Notes under the pieces: generated by a model
The model's database searches: none
What the model was told of the DNA's origin: nothing
The model's input: only the letters and a program-made list of their open reading frames with translations
Assembly (NCBI RefSeq): GCF_013266735.1
Contig: NZ_JABSNU010000008.1
Coordinates: forward strand, 186,001-250,000
Reading direction: 5' to 3'
Length of the DNA stretch: 64,000 bases
Source of the DNA: Pedobacter foliorum
Lineage (GTDB): Bacteria; Bacteroidota; Bacteroidia; Sphingobacteriales; Sphingobacteriaceae
In this document: piece by piece, positions 51,176 through 60,272 of the stretch
Layout of the letters: each line of letters starts with the position of its first letter
Position numbering within the stretch: the first letter of the stretch is position 1
Position numbers and translations under genes: made by a program

Positions 51176-51479
51176 ATGATATATTTTTTTTGGTAAATAT
51201 AAAAAAGAATCGGGGATAGGTCCTAAGATCTATCCCCGAATTCTAACTAGCGTGCGTAATAGAAACGAGAAGTAATATGAAAACGCTACAGTACAATGAA
51301 AATAAAACTATCTTCGGTCTGCCTGATTTAAGTTAAGTAAGATGAGAAATTGAGAAGGCTGGCGTTTTAAATCGTATTAAAAGCAAGTTTTAACATATTT
51401 TAACATTAAACAGGGCCTTATACATTTGCGAAAAGATTAAGGTTTGTCTAATTTTCGCAGCGAAAATAAATGGTTCTAA
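51176..51479. other. Divergent region with hairpin, promoter and palindrome
   Basis: A 304-bp gap between the Dabb gene (minus) and moxR (plus). It contains a hairpin TCGGGGATAG/CTATCCCCGA (51210-51219 with 51230-51239) followed on the minus strand by a T-rich tract; TACATTTG (51421-51428), a -7-type element for moxR; and the palindrome ATTTTCG-CAG-CGAAAAT (51451-51467). Confidence 0.5.
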
Positions 51480-52508
51480 ATGGAAGAAGTAAATAATACC
51501 ACTGAAAGTTTGGCGTATGGAACTGATATCCGCGCGCTGAATGAAATGATTCAAAAAGAAAGCGCATTTATCGATCTGCTTTTTATGGAGATGGATAAAG
51601 TGATTGTAGGCCAGAGATATATGGTTGAGCGCCTAATGATCGGTTTGCTTGCAGACGGTCATATTTTATTAGAGGGTGTACCCGGACTTGCAAAAACTCT
51701 TGCAATCAATACATTATCTAAAACTATTGATGCAGGTTTTAGCAGAATACAATTTACACCAGATCTTTTACCGGCAGATTTGTTGGGTACAATGATCTAT
51801 AATCAGAAAAAGGAAGAATTCGTTATCAGGAAAGGTCCTTTATTCTCTAATTTCATTCTTGCCGATGAGATTAACCGTGCTCCGGCAAAAGTACAAAGTG
51901 CATTGTTAGAAGCAATGCAGGAGCGTCAGGTAACAATTGGCGACACTACATTTGAATTACCTAAACCATTTCTTGTTTTGGCAACTCAAAATCCAATAGA
52001 GCAAGAAGGAACTTATCCATTGCCAGAAGCGCAGGTTGATAGGTTTATGCTTAAAGTAGTTATCGGCTACCCTAAAAAAGAAGACGAAAAACTAATTATG
52101 AGAGCCAACATAGCACCTCAGGGAATGGCAAAACCTAAAGCTATCCTACATCCTGATGACATCATTAGGGCTAGAAAGGTAGTTAGAGAAGTATATATGG
52201 ACGAAAAGATTGAGCAATATATTATTGATATTGTTTTTGCAACTCGTTACCCTGATCAATACAAACTAGCTGATTATAAAAACCTGATTAGTTTTGGTGC
52301 TTCACCAAGAGCAAGTATCAATCTCGCCCTAGCTTCAAAAGCTTATGCTTTTATAAAAAGAAGGGGATATGTAATTCCAGAAGACGTAAGAGCTGTTTGC
52401 CATGATGTGTTAAGACATAGAATCGGTTTAACTTATGAGGCCGAGGCTGAAGACATCAATACAGAAACTATCATTACAGGAATATTGAACGCTGTAGAAG
52501 TACCATAG
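51480..52508 (+). CDS. MoxR-family AAA+ ATPase
   Basis: A 342-residue ATPase with Walker A EGVPGLAKT (about 63-71), Walker B ILADEINRAPAKVQSALLEAM, sensor I LATQNPIEQEGTYPLPEAQ, and the C-terminal lid region. It acts as a chaperone that inserts metals or assembles VWA-domain partners. First gene of the Bat operon, with its own promoter region. Confidence 0.92.
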   Translation: MEEVNNTTESLAYGTDIRALNEMIQKESAFIDLLFMEMDKVIVGQRYMVERLMIGLLADGHILLEGVPGLAKTLAINTLSKTIDAGFSRIQFTPDLLPADLLGTMIYNQKKEEFVIRKGPLFSNFILADEINRAPAKVQSALLEAMQERQVTIGDTTFELPKPFLVLATQNPIEQEGTYPLPEAQVDRFMLKVVIGYPKKEDEKLIMRANIAPQGMAKPKAILHPDDIIRARKVVREVYMDEKIEQYIIDIVFATRYPDQYKLADYKNLISFGASPRASINLALASKAYAFIKRRGYVIPEDVRAVCHDVLRHRIGLTYEAEAEDINTETIITGILNAVEVP

Positions 52509-52511
52509 CTT

Positions 52512-53387
52512 ATGGACACCAAAGATCTCTTAAAAAAAGTAAGAAAGATTGAAATTAAAACCCGCGGGTTAAGTAATCAGATCTTTTCAGGTGAGTACCA
52601 GTCGGCCTTTAAAGGTCGTGGTATGGCTTTTAGTGAAGTTAGGGAGTACCAGGTAGGTGATGAGATTCGTACTATTGACTGGAATGTTACCGCCCGATTT
52701 AATCATCCTTATGTTAAGGTGTTTGAAGAAGAAAGGGAAATGACGGTGATGCTGCTTGTTGATGTTAGTGGTTCCAAGAATTTTGGTACACAAGCCCAGC
52801 TAAAGCAAGAACTTGCTACTGAAGTATGTGCTGTTTTGGCATTTTCTGCAATACAGAACAATGATAAGGTGGGCGTATTATTCTTTAGTGATAAAGTAGA
52901 AAAGTTTATTCCTCCTAAAAAAGGAAGAAGTCATATTTTGATGATTATCAGGGAACTGATTGATTTTAAACCTCAAAACAGGGGAACAAATGTGGCTGAG
53001 GCTTTAAGGTACTTTACCGGTGCTATTAACAAGAGGTGTACGTCTTTTCTGATCTCTGACTTTATGAGTAATTCTTTTGAGAATGAGCTTAAAATAGCCA
53101 ACAGAAAACATGATCTTATTGCACTTAGGCTATATGACTTGCATGAGGAAGAATTTCCTAATCTTGGACTTATTCCTGTACGTGATGAAGAAACTGGTGA
53201 GTACGAATGGGTAAACACAGGAGATAAACGTGTAAGACAAGCCTATAAAGTAGCTGCATTGGAACGAAATGGTAAACTGGAGGATCTTTTTAAGAGATCA
53301 GGAGTAGATTATACTAAAATTGGAACCCATCAATCTTATATTAAACCATTAATGACATTATTTAAAAAACGCGAAGCCAGAAGGTAG
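52512..53387 (+). CDS. DUF58-domain VWA-like protein
   Basis: A 291-residue protein with a DUF58 domain (GRGMAFSEVREYQVGDEIRT followed by IDWNVTARF) and a VWA-like MIDAS start LLVDVSGSKNFG. This is the usual partner encoded next to MoxR. Soluble, probably cytoplasmic or membrane-peripheral. It begins 3 bp after moxR. Confidence 0.88.
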   Translation: MDTKDLLKKVRKIEIKTRGLSNQIFSGEYQSAFKGRGMAFSEVREYQVGDEIRTIDWNVTARFNHPYVKVFEEEREMTVMLLVDVSGSKNFGTQAQLKQELATEVCAVLAFSAIQNNDKVGVLFFSDKVEKFIPPKKGRSHILMIIRELIDFKPQNRGTNVAEALRYFTGAINKRCTSFLISDFMSNSFENELKIANRKHDLIALRLYDLHEEEFPNLGLIPVRDEETGEYEWVNTGDKRVRQAYKVAALERNGKLEDLFKRSGVDYTKIGTHQSYIKPLMTLFKKREARR

Positions 53388-53391
53388 AGAT

Positions 53392-54363
53392 ATGAAGCAA
53401 TATTTTAATTTTAGCTGGTGTTTAATGTTATGCTTAGCTTGCTTTACTTATAAAAGTAACGCTCAGGATATAAAAGTAGAGGCTAAACTGGATAAGTCGA
53501 CCATTGTTTTGGGAGATCAAACGATTTTGCGCTTAAGCGCTCAGTTGCCTGTAAATGATAAAATTAGCTTTCCAACTTTAGCGGATACCATATCCTCTAA
53601 AGTACAAATTGTCGAGGTTGGCAAAACAGATACAATAGCAGATAAGAATAATCCGGCTGTAAGAACAATTAGTCGCCAATACACCATCACTTCTTTTGAT
53701 GCTGGCTTACAGACTATTCCTGCTTTCTTGTTTCAGGTAAACGCGCAAAGTTTTAAAACTGATCCGGTACCATTACAGGTTACATCTGTTGTGGTTGATA
53801 CGACAAAAGCTATTTATGACATTAAACAGCCACTAGCTGTTCGCTATTCCTTTTTTGATTGGTTAAGAGATCATTGGCAATGGGTGGTAGTTTCACTATT
53901 GGGAGTTGTACTGATTGCAGGATTGCTTTATTATTTCTGGCAGAAAAGAAAGAATAGACCAGTTGCTGCGGTAGTTAAACCATTGGTGCCTGCAGATGTT
54001 ACAGCAATAAATAAGCTGGTTGTATTAAGGGATAAGAAATTATGGCAACAGGAAGAAGTTAAACAATACCATATTGAGCTTACCGATATTCTAAGAGAGT
54101 ACCTTGAAAAACGCTATCAAATTAAGGCGCTTGAGCAAACCTCTGATGAGATATTTGCAGGTTTAAGACATATGGAAATTACGGACCAAAACAGAAATAA
54201 ACTACATCAGATATTAATGTTGGCCGATCTTGTAAAGTTTGCTAAAGGGAAACCTTTAAATTCAGAAAATGAGCAAAGTATAGAAAATGCAATCAGTTTT
54301 GTAACTGATACTAAAGAGACTAATCAATTACCCGATAATAAAGCGCAAAATGAAACTGTTTAG
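53392..54363 (+). CDS. Membrane-anchored Bat-operon protein of unknown function
   Basis: A 323-residue protein with a signal peptide ending NAQDIKV, an extracytoplasmic beta domain (about 25-145; TIVLGDQTILRLSAQLPVND), one membrane helix (WVVVSLLGVVLIAGLLYYFW, about 165-185) and a cytoplasmic helical tail. It is the usual gene between DUF58 and BatA in Bacteroidota operons, perhaps anchoring the complex. It overlaps batA by 14 bp. Confidence 0.7.
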   Translation: MKQYFNFSWCLMLCLACFTYKSNAQDIKVEAKLDKSTIVLGDQTILRLSAQLPVNDKISFPTLADTISSKVQIVEVGKTDTIADKNNPAVRTISRQYTITSFDAGLQTIPAFLFQVNAQSFKTDPVPLQVTSVVVDTTKAIYDIKQPLAVRYSFFDWLRDHWQWVVVSLLGVVLIAGLLYYFWQKRKNRPVAAVVKPLVPADVTAINKLVVLRDKKLWQQEEVKQYHIELTDILREYLEKRYQIKALEQTSDEIFAGLRHMEITDQNRNKLHQILMLADLVKFAKGKPLNSENEQSIENAISFVTDTKETNQLPDNKAQNETV

Positions 54364-55354
54364 TGGAATCGAATTTGCCAATCCAGGGTTTTTCTGGTTA
54401 TTACTGCTGGTACCTTTGATGATTGGCTGGTACATTTGGCGCAATAAGAGACTTCAGGGGACTATGAGAATATCATCTGTTAAGTCATTTATGGGTGCTA
54501 AGAAAAGCGGTTATGGAGTTTTAAGGCATTATAGTATCGCATTAAAATCGTTAGCGCTAATTGCAATAATTATAGGTTTGGCCAGACCGCAAAGTGCATT
54601 AAGCTGGCAAAACTCGACAACCGAAGGGATAGATATTGTGATTGCTACTGATATTTCAGGTAGTATGCTTTCTGAAGATTTAAAACCAAACAGATTGGAG
54701 GCCGGAAAGAATATCGCAATAGACTTTATAAAAGACCGACCTGATGATCGGATTGGTTTGGTTGTGTTTAGTGGAGAGAGCTTTACGCAATGCCCGCTTA
54801 CCATTGATCATGATGTGTTAATTAATTTGTTTAAAGGAATTAATAATGGAATGATTGAGGATGGTACTGCAATAGGTATGGGCCTTGCAACTGCAGTTAA
54901 CCGTTTAAAGGATAGTGAAGCAAAAAGTAAGGTGGTTATTCTGCTTACGGATGGTTCAAATACCACTGGTTCTATACCTCCGGTTACTGCTGCCGAAATT
55001 GCCAAACAGATGAATGTAAGGGTTTATACAGTAGGAGTGGGAACTAAAGGGTTTGCACCTTATCCTGTTAAAACACCATTTGGTGTACAGTATCAGCAAG
55101 TTCCTGTAACCATTGATGAAGGAACGCTTTCTAGCATTGCTAAAATTACCGGAGGTAAATACTTCCGGGCTACAAATAACGATAAGCTAAAAGAGATTTA
55201 TCAGCAAATAGATAAATTGGAAAAGGCAAAGATTGATGTTACTCAGTACCACAAGAAAACAGAACGTTTTCTGCCTTTTGCATTGATTGCCCTAGCACTT
55301 TTGCTGGTTGAATTTGGATTAAGAAATACAATATTTAAAGGAGCTTTAACTTAA
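54350..55354 (+). CDS. batA: BatA, membrane VWA-domain protein
   Basis: A 334-residue protein with N-terminal membrane helices, a VWA domain (MIDAS IATDISGSMLSEDL, residues about 95-300) and a C-terminal membrane helix (FLPFALIALALLLVEFGL). The periplasmic VWA domain likely binds partner proteins through a metal ion. BatA helps survival under oxygen stress in Bacteroides. Confidence 0.85.
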   Translation: MKLFSGIEFANPGFFWLLLLVPLMIGWYIWRNKRLQGTMRISSVKSFMGAKKSGYGVLRHYSIALKSLALIAIIIGLARPQSALSWQNSTTEGIDIVIATDISGSMLSEDLKPNRLEAGKNIAIDFIKDRPDDRIGLVVFSGESFTQCPLTIDHDVLINLFKGINNGMIEDGTAIGMGLATAVNRLKDSEAKSKVVILLTDGSNTTGSIPPVTAAEIAKQMNVRVYTVGVGTKGFAPYPVKTPFGVQYQQVPVTIDEGTLSSIAKITGGKYFRATNNDKLKEIYQQIDKLEKAKIDVTQYHKKTERFLPFALIALALLLVEFGLRNTIFKGALT

Positions 55355-55357
55355 GAT

Positions 55358-56395
55358 ATGTTACGTTTTGAACACATAGCGTTTTTATGGGGGCTAGCTG
55401 CCATTCCATTGTTTATCATTGTCTTTTTTCTGGTACGCCGATGGAAAAGAAGGGCGTTGGCCAGTCTTGGAGATAAGATTACTGTTAGAAAGATGATACC
55501 GGAGGTTTCTTTTACCAGACCAGGTTTAAAGTTTATCCTTTTTACAGTTGCTTTTGCTTCATTAGTTATTGGTGCCGCCAATCCGCAGATTGGAACCAAA
55601 ATAGAAGAAGGTAAAAAGAGCGGTGCAGATTTAATGATTCTTCTGGATGTTTCTAATAGTATGCTTGCAGGAGATCTTTCTCCAAACAGGCTTGAGAATG
55701 CAAAAAGAGCAATATCTCAGTTAATAGATAACCTACACAATGACAGAATAGGAATTATCATTTTTGCCGGAGAGGCTTATGTTCAATTGCCGATAACTAC
55801 TGATTATTCGGCCGCTAAGCTATTCCTAAATAACATCAGTACTGATATTGTACCAACTCAGGGAACTGCTATTGGTGCGGCTATTGATATGGGAATGAAA
55901 TCTTTTGATTTCGTAAATGGAACAAGCAAAGCCATGGTACTAATGACTGATGGTGAGAATTTTGAGGATGATGCCATTGCATCTGCAAAAAGAGCAACAG
56001 AAAAGGATGTGGCAATTCATGTTATTGGCCTCGGTTCTATTGAGGGAGCTCCGGTTCCAATCTATCAGAATGGTAATCCAACAGGTTTTAGGAAAGATGA
56101 AAAAGGTCAGACAGTGATTACAAAGCTGAACGAGCAGATGTGTAAAGAGATTTCTGATGCCGGTAATGGAGTTTATGTAAGGGCTACTAATGCAAACAGT
56201 GGATTGGGAATTGTAATGAATCAGATAGGGAAAATGGAGCAAAAAACATTTGACAGCAAAGTATTTAAGAACTACGAAGACAGGTTCCAGTTTTTCTTAG
56301 GCTTTGCACTGATTTTATTAGTTGTTGAGTTCTTTATCTCCAGTAAGAAGAACCTGAAATTAAGTGAGTTGAATTTGTTTGAAGTGAGGAAATAA
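55358..56395 (+). CDS. batB: BatB, membrane VWA-domain protein
   Basis: A 345-residue paralogue of BatA with N-terminal helices, a VWA domain (MIDAS LLDVSNSMLAGDL, about 90-310) and a C-terminal membrane helix (FFLGFALILLVVEFFIS). BatA and BatB probably form a membrane complex. It starts 3 bp after batA and its stop (55358-56395) overlaps the batC start by 1 base. Confidence 0.85.
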   Translation: MLRFEHIAFLWGLAAIPLFIIVFFLVRRWKRRALASLGDKITVRKMIPEVSFTRPGLKFILFTVAFASLVIGAANPQIGTKIEEGKKSGADLMILLDVSNSMLAGDLSPNRLENAKRAISQLIDNLHNDRIGIIIFAGEAYVQLPITTDYSAAKLFLNNISTDIVPTQGTAIGAAIDMGMKSFDFVNGTSKAMVLMTDGENFEDDAIASAKRATEKDVAIHVIGLGSIEGAPVPIYQNGNPTGFRKDEKGQTVITKLNEQMCKEISDAGNGVYVRATNANSGLGIVMNQIGKMEQKTFDSKVFKNYEDRFQFFLGFALILLVVEFFISSKKNLKLSELNLFEVRK

Positions 56396-57156
56396 TGAAG
56401 CAGTTTATCATCGTTATATACATATTATTACAAGGCTCTTTGCTTTTTGCACAGAAAGAGAAGAAGTATATTCATAAAGGAAATCAGCTTTATCAGGAAA
56501 AGAAATATGCTGAAGCTGAGGCTAGTTACAGGCAGTCTGTAGATAAATCGAAAGCTTCTGTAGAAGGGAATTTTAATCTTGGGGATGCTTTGTATAAACA
56601 GAAGAAGTTTGATAATGCTGTTCAGAAGTTTACAGATATTGCGTCTTCTTCTAATGACAAAGCAGTAAAGGCAAAAGCATACCACAATCTTGGTAATTCA
56701 TTGTTAGAGTCTAAGAAGCTGGAAGAAAGTATCGAAGCTTATAAGAAATCATTGATGAGTAACCCTAAAGATGATGAAACAAGGTACAATCTGGCTTATG
56801 CGCAAGAAAAGCTGAAACAACAGCAGAATAAAGACAAAAATAAGGATAAAAACAAAAAAGATCAGGACAAGAAAGACAAGGACAAACAGGATAAGGATAA
56901 AGATCAAAATAAGGACAATAAGGATCAGCAGAATAAGGATAAAGACAAGCAGGATAAAGATAAACAAGATCAAGATAAAAAGGATCAGGATAAAAAGGAC
57001 CAGCAGGATGGACAACAGCCTCAGCCCGATAAATTGTCTAAAGAAGATGCGGAGAGGATGCTTGAAGCCTTAAAAAATGAAGAAAAGAACACTCAGGATA
57101 AGCTGAAAAATAAAAAGGCTAAAGGTGTAAAAGGCCGTATTGTTAAAGATTGGTAG
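56395..57156 (+). CDS. batC: BatC, TPR protein with a lysine/aspartate-rich tail
   Basis: A 253-residue protein with a signal peptide (LLFAQKEK), about three TPR repeats (residues 25-135; GNQLYQEKKYAEAEASYRQS) and a low-complexity tail of about 75 residues made of repeated D-K-Q-N combinations (KDKDKQDKDKDQNKDNKDQQ). The TPR part likely binds Bat partners; the tail is highly charged and probably disordered. The DNA of the tail is a degenerate hexameric repeat and may vary in length. Confidence 0.8.
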   Translation: MKQFIIVIYILLQGSLLFAQKEKKYIHKGNQLYQEKKYAEAEASYRQSVDKSKASVEGNFNLGDALYKQKKFDNAVQKFTDIASSSNDKAVKAKAYHNLGNSLLESKKLEESIEAYKKSLMSNPKDDETRYNLAYAQEKLKQQQNKDKNKDKNKKDQDKKDKDKQDKDKDQNKDNKDQQNKDKDKQDKDKQDQDKKDQDKKDQQDGQQPQPDKLSKEDAERMLEALKNEEKNTQDKLKNKKAKGVKGRIVKDW

Positions 57157-57170
57157 ACTGAGTATTTTTG
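57140..57170 (+). promoter_or_regulatory. Internal promoter before batD
   Basis: TTG (57140-57142), spacer of 20, TATTTTTG (57163-57170). The ATG at 57177 would be at or near the transcription start, giving a leaderless or near-leaderless message. Confidence 0.5.
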
Positions 57171-57176
57171 CGCAAA

Positions 57177-59027
57177 ATGAAAATGAAACACTATATATTA
57201 TCGGTATTATTACTGTGGACCGGTGCCTTGTTTGCAAACGGAATAAAAGCGGCTGCAGACGATATTAAAGTTACTGCAACTGTAAGTAAAAATGTAGTTG
57301 GTACAGGAGAACCGTTTGAAATTAGTTTTTCTGTAAATGGAAATATAGAATCGTTTACTCCGCCTACACTTAACGGTTTTCAGGTTGTAGGTGGCCCTAA
57401 TCAATCTTCAAGCTATTCATCCATCAATGGAAATACAACTGCGAGAATGTCACTTAGTTATGATTTGGTAGCCGTTAAAGAAGGAGAATATGTAATAGGA
57501 CCAGCAGTTGTTGTGGTTAATGGCAAACAGCTTAAATCGAACTCTGTTAAAATAAAAGTGGTAAAGGGAAGGGCGGTTCAGCAGGGTAACCAAGGTAATC
57601 AAGGAAATCAGGGTAATGCAGCGCCACAAGGTGATAAGGTTGCCGAAGGAAATAGTACTGATATATCAAAACGCTTGTTTTTAAGAGCCGTTGCCAATAA
57701 AACTAATATTTATATCGGTGAGCAATTCTCGGTTTCTTACAAGTTGTATACTAATATTGATTTGGTAGATAATGCGCTTGATAAATTACCCGACTTTAAC
57801 GGGTTCTGGAGTCAGGAGATAAAAAATAATAGCCAAAATGTACAGTGGGAAATAGAGAATTATAATGGGGTTAAATATCATGTAGCCACACTTAAACAGA
57901 TTATCCTTTTCCCTGAGCGATTTGGTAAGCTTACTCTTGATCCTTTAGGAATGACGTTTGTAGTAAGGCAGGCAGCACCTTCAAATGATCCTATAGAACA
58001 GTTTTTTGGAGGCTCTTATAAGGATACAAAGTATAAAATTAAAAGTTCTCCGATTACGATCAATGTAAAACCTTTACCTGATGCAGGTAAACCAGAAGGT
58101 TTTACGGGAGCGGTTGGGAATTTCTCAATAAGTGCGATTCTGGATAAGTCTTCGGTTAAGGCTCATGAAGCATTAAATTATACGCTTAAAATCTCAGGAA
58201 CAGGTAACTTAAAGTTATTAAAAGCACCGGAGTTGACTTTACCTGCCGATATTGAAAAGTACGATCCTAAGGTAAATGACAATATTAAAGAGACGATGAG
58301 TGGAGTTTCGGGTAGTAGGGAATACAGTTACCTGCTTATTCCAAGACATGAAGGGAATTATACAATTGAACCACTTAAATTCTCTTATTTTAATCCGGTT
58401 ACAGAAAAATACATGACCTTAAGTTCTGGACAATTTCCTGTTAAGGTAGCGAAAGGAGATCCTGGCTCAAATGTTACAGCGTATGCGTCAGGTGATCAGC
58501 AGGATGTTAAAATGCTGGCCAAAGATATTGCCTATATTAAAACAGGAAACCCTGGCTTGACTAAGGATGGCGAAGGGTTTTATGGCTCTGCATTGTACTA
58601 TATCCTTCTATGTACTGGTCCTGTTTTATTCTTAGCTGGATTTGGTTACAGAAAGTGGTACAGAGAAAACAATAAAGATGCAGTGAAAATAAAAGGGAGA
58701 AATGCTAATAAAATTGCGGCCAAGCATTTGGCAAATGCCCAAAAACAATTGCTCAGTGGGGATAAAAAAGCTTTCTATGAGGATGTTTATAAAGGCTTGT
58801 ATGGTTATTTAAGTGATAAATTAAACATCTCGGCCGCCGATTTAAATAAGGATAACATTAGGGAGCAATTAAAATTAAGAGCGGTTAATAAACCAATAAT
58901 TGACCAATTAACAGAAACGCTGGATTTGTGTGAAATGGCAAGGTATGCTCCAATTTCAGGAATATCTGAGCAAGAAGTATTTGATAAAGCGAAAACTATC
59001 ATTAATGATATTGAAGACAATGCATAA
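57177..59027 (+). CDS. batD: BatD, oxygen-tolerance protein
   Basis: A 616-residue protein with a signal peptide ending ALFANGIK, several immunoglobulin-like beta domains (SKNVVGTGEPFEISFSVNGN; DKSSVKAHEALNYTLKISGT), a central NQGNQGNQ repeat linker (about 140), one membrane helix (YYILLCTGPVLFLAGFGY) and a cytoplasmic helical tail. This is the BatD architecture. An ATG at 57183 is possible. It overlaps batE by 8 bp. Confidence 0.82.
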   Translation: MKMKHYILSVLLLWTGALFANGIKAAADDIKVTATVSKNVVGTGEPFEISFSVNGNIESFTPPTLNGFQVVGGPNQSSSYSSINGNTTARMSLSYDLVAVKEGEYVIGPAVVVVNGKQLKSNSVKIKVVKGRAVQQGNQGNQGNQGNAAPQGDKVAEGNSTDISKRLFLRAVANKTNIYIGEQFSVSYKLYTNIDLVDNALDKLPDFNGFWSQEIKNNSQNVQWEIENYNGVKYHVATLKQIILFPERFGKLTLDPLGMTFVVRQAAPSNDPIEQFFGGSYKDTKYKIKSSPITINVKPLPDAGKPEGFTGAVGNFSISAILDKSSVKAHEALNYTLKISGTGNLKLLKAPELTLPADIEKYDPKVNDNIKETMSGVSGSREYSYLLIPRHEGNYTIEPLKFSYFNPVTEKYMTLSSGQFPVKVAKGDPGSNVTAYASGDQQDVKMLAKDIAYIKTGNPGLTKDGEGFYGSALYYILLCTGPVLFLAGFGYRKWYRENNKDAVKIKGRNANKIAAKHLANAQKQLLSGDKKAFYEDVYKGLYGYLSDKLNISAADLNKDNIREQLKLRAVNKPIIDQLTETLDLCEMARYAPISGISEQEVFDKAKTIINDIEDNA

Positions 59028-59793
59028 TCGTTTGAAACACCTGTTTTATAGTTTTTTACTACTGGTAATATCTCCTTTGTTTTTATTTGCAAAAGGGAAT
59101 CCGGAGGAATTGTTTGCAAAAGGGAATAGTCAGTATGCGAAAGCGCAATACAAGGAAGCTGTACAATCCTATCAAGAAGTATTAAATACGGGATACAAAT
59201 CTGCTGCCGTATATTTTAACCTTGGCAATGCCTATTATAAACTTGGAGAGATGGCACCTGCCATTCTTAATTATGAAAAAGCTTACAAGATTACACCCGG
59301 TGATCAGGAAATTCAATTAAATCTACAGCTTGCTAATTTGAAAATTGCAGATAAAATAGAGGTAGTTCCTGAGTTTTTTATGGCAAAGTGGTGGAAATCG
59401 TTGGTTTTGTTTTTCTCTGCCCAGGTATTATCCATATTTGCAGTTACATTTTTTCTGTTGGGCTTTGCTTTATTGATTGTATACCTTTTTGCAATTTCAG
59501 TTTCAATTAAGAAGCCTGCTTTTTATGCCGGGATTGCCTTATTGGTATTGGGGTTACTGTCCATTTTTATTGTAAATGCACAAAGTAATTACTTGAACAG
59601 CAGCAGTCAGGCAATTGTGTTTAATGGTACGGTGAATGTAAAGAGTGGTCCTGATGATAAGTCAAAAACGCTTTTCGTTATCCATGAAGGAACCAAAGTT
59701 ACCATTAAGCAAAATGACGACAACTGGCTTAAAGTTGAGCTGCCTAATGGAAACATTGGTTGGATTGAATCTGTTGCTATAAAGGAGATTTAG
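59020..59793 (+). CDS. batE: BatE, TPR and SH3-domain membrane protein
   Basis: A 257-residue protein from ATG 59020. Order: signal peptide (SPLFLFAKG), TPR repeats (about 25-110; SYQEVLNTGYKSAAVYFNLG), two membrane helices (SLVLFFSAQVLSIFAVTFFL; AFYAGIALLVLGLLSIFIV) and a C-terminal bacterial SH3 domain (NVKSGPDDKSKTLFVIHEGT). The last gene of the operon; an SH3 domain often binds peptidoglycan or peptides. Confidence 0.82.
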   Translation: MHNRLKHLFYSFLLLVISPLFLFAKGNPEELFAKGNSQYAKAQYKEAVQSYQEVLNTGYKSAAVYFNLGNAYYKLGEMAPAILNYEKAYKITPGDQEIQLNLQLANLKIADKIEVVPEFFMAKWWKSLVLFFSAQVLSIFAVTFFLLGFALLIVYLFAISVSIKKPAFYAGIALLVLGLLSIFIVNAQSNYLNSSSQAIVFNGTVNVKSGPDDKSKTLFVIHEGTKVTIKQNDDNWLKVELPNGNIGWIESVAIKEI

Positions 59794-59805
59794 TCCCCTT
59801 TACAG

Positions 59806-60207
59806 TTATTTAGTTTCCGGATGTTCCTTTCCATTGTGGCAGGTAACACAAGAGATTGCTATGAGTGCTTTTCCGTCTTTATCTTTACTGCCAATTGGAT
59901 GAAAATACTTTTTATTGATTTTCATTGTCATACGCATCATATTTCTGGCTGTTTCTTTTTCCGGTTTTTCATCACTTGCAAAATCAAGTTTTTTAGGGTC
60001 ATCAGTTCTGGCGGCATGACAGAAATTACATTTTACCCCTAAGGCTGTTTTAAAGCCATCCATGACTTCTTTAAGTTGATCATGACTAATGTCTTTAGGT
60101 AGGACCTTTAGGTTTTTAGGCTTTTCATCTGCTTGTGGCATAAATGCACTCAGCATAACAACTGTACTTAATAATACAGATAAAGTGATGGTTTTTTTGT
60201 AGGTCAT
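59806..60207 (-). CDS. Small secreted cytochrome c-like protein
   Basis: A 133-residue protein with a hydrophobic N-terminus (signal peptide ending MLSAFMPQA) and two heme-binding CxxCH motifs (CNFCH and CVTCH). This resembles the CytoC_RC-type short multiheme cytochromes of Bacteroidota. It would carry electrons in the periplasm; partners unknown. Convergent with the Bat operon, with a 12-bp gap. Confidence 0.8.
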   Translation of the reverse strand: MTYKKTITLSVLLSTVVMLSAFMPQADEKPKNLKVLPKDISHDQLKEVMDGFKTALGVKCNFCHAARTDDPKKLDFASDEKPEKETARNMMRMTMKINKKYFHPIGSKDKDGKALIAISCVTCHNGKEHPETK

Positions 60208-60272
60208 TTTAAGTGGTTTGATAAACTAATATACTAAAAATCAATTAAAATATCTGCAAGTAAGATTAACGT

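Noticed and set aside
56749..57015. Minus-strand ORF of very hydrophobic I/L/F/V repeats
   Set aside because: It is the antisense reading of the lysine/aspartate-rich BatC repeat; no start context or independent evidence.
58930..59019. Long N-terminal extension of BatE
   Set aside because: Overlaps batD in another frame; the signal peptide begins at ATG 59020.
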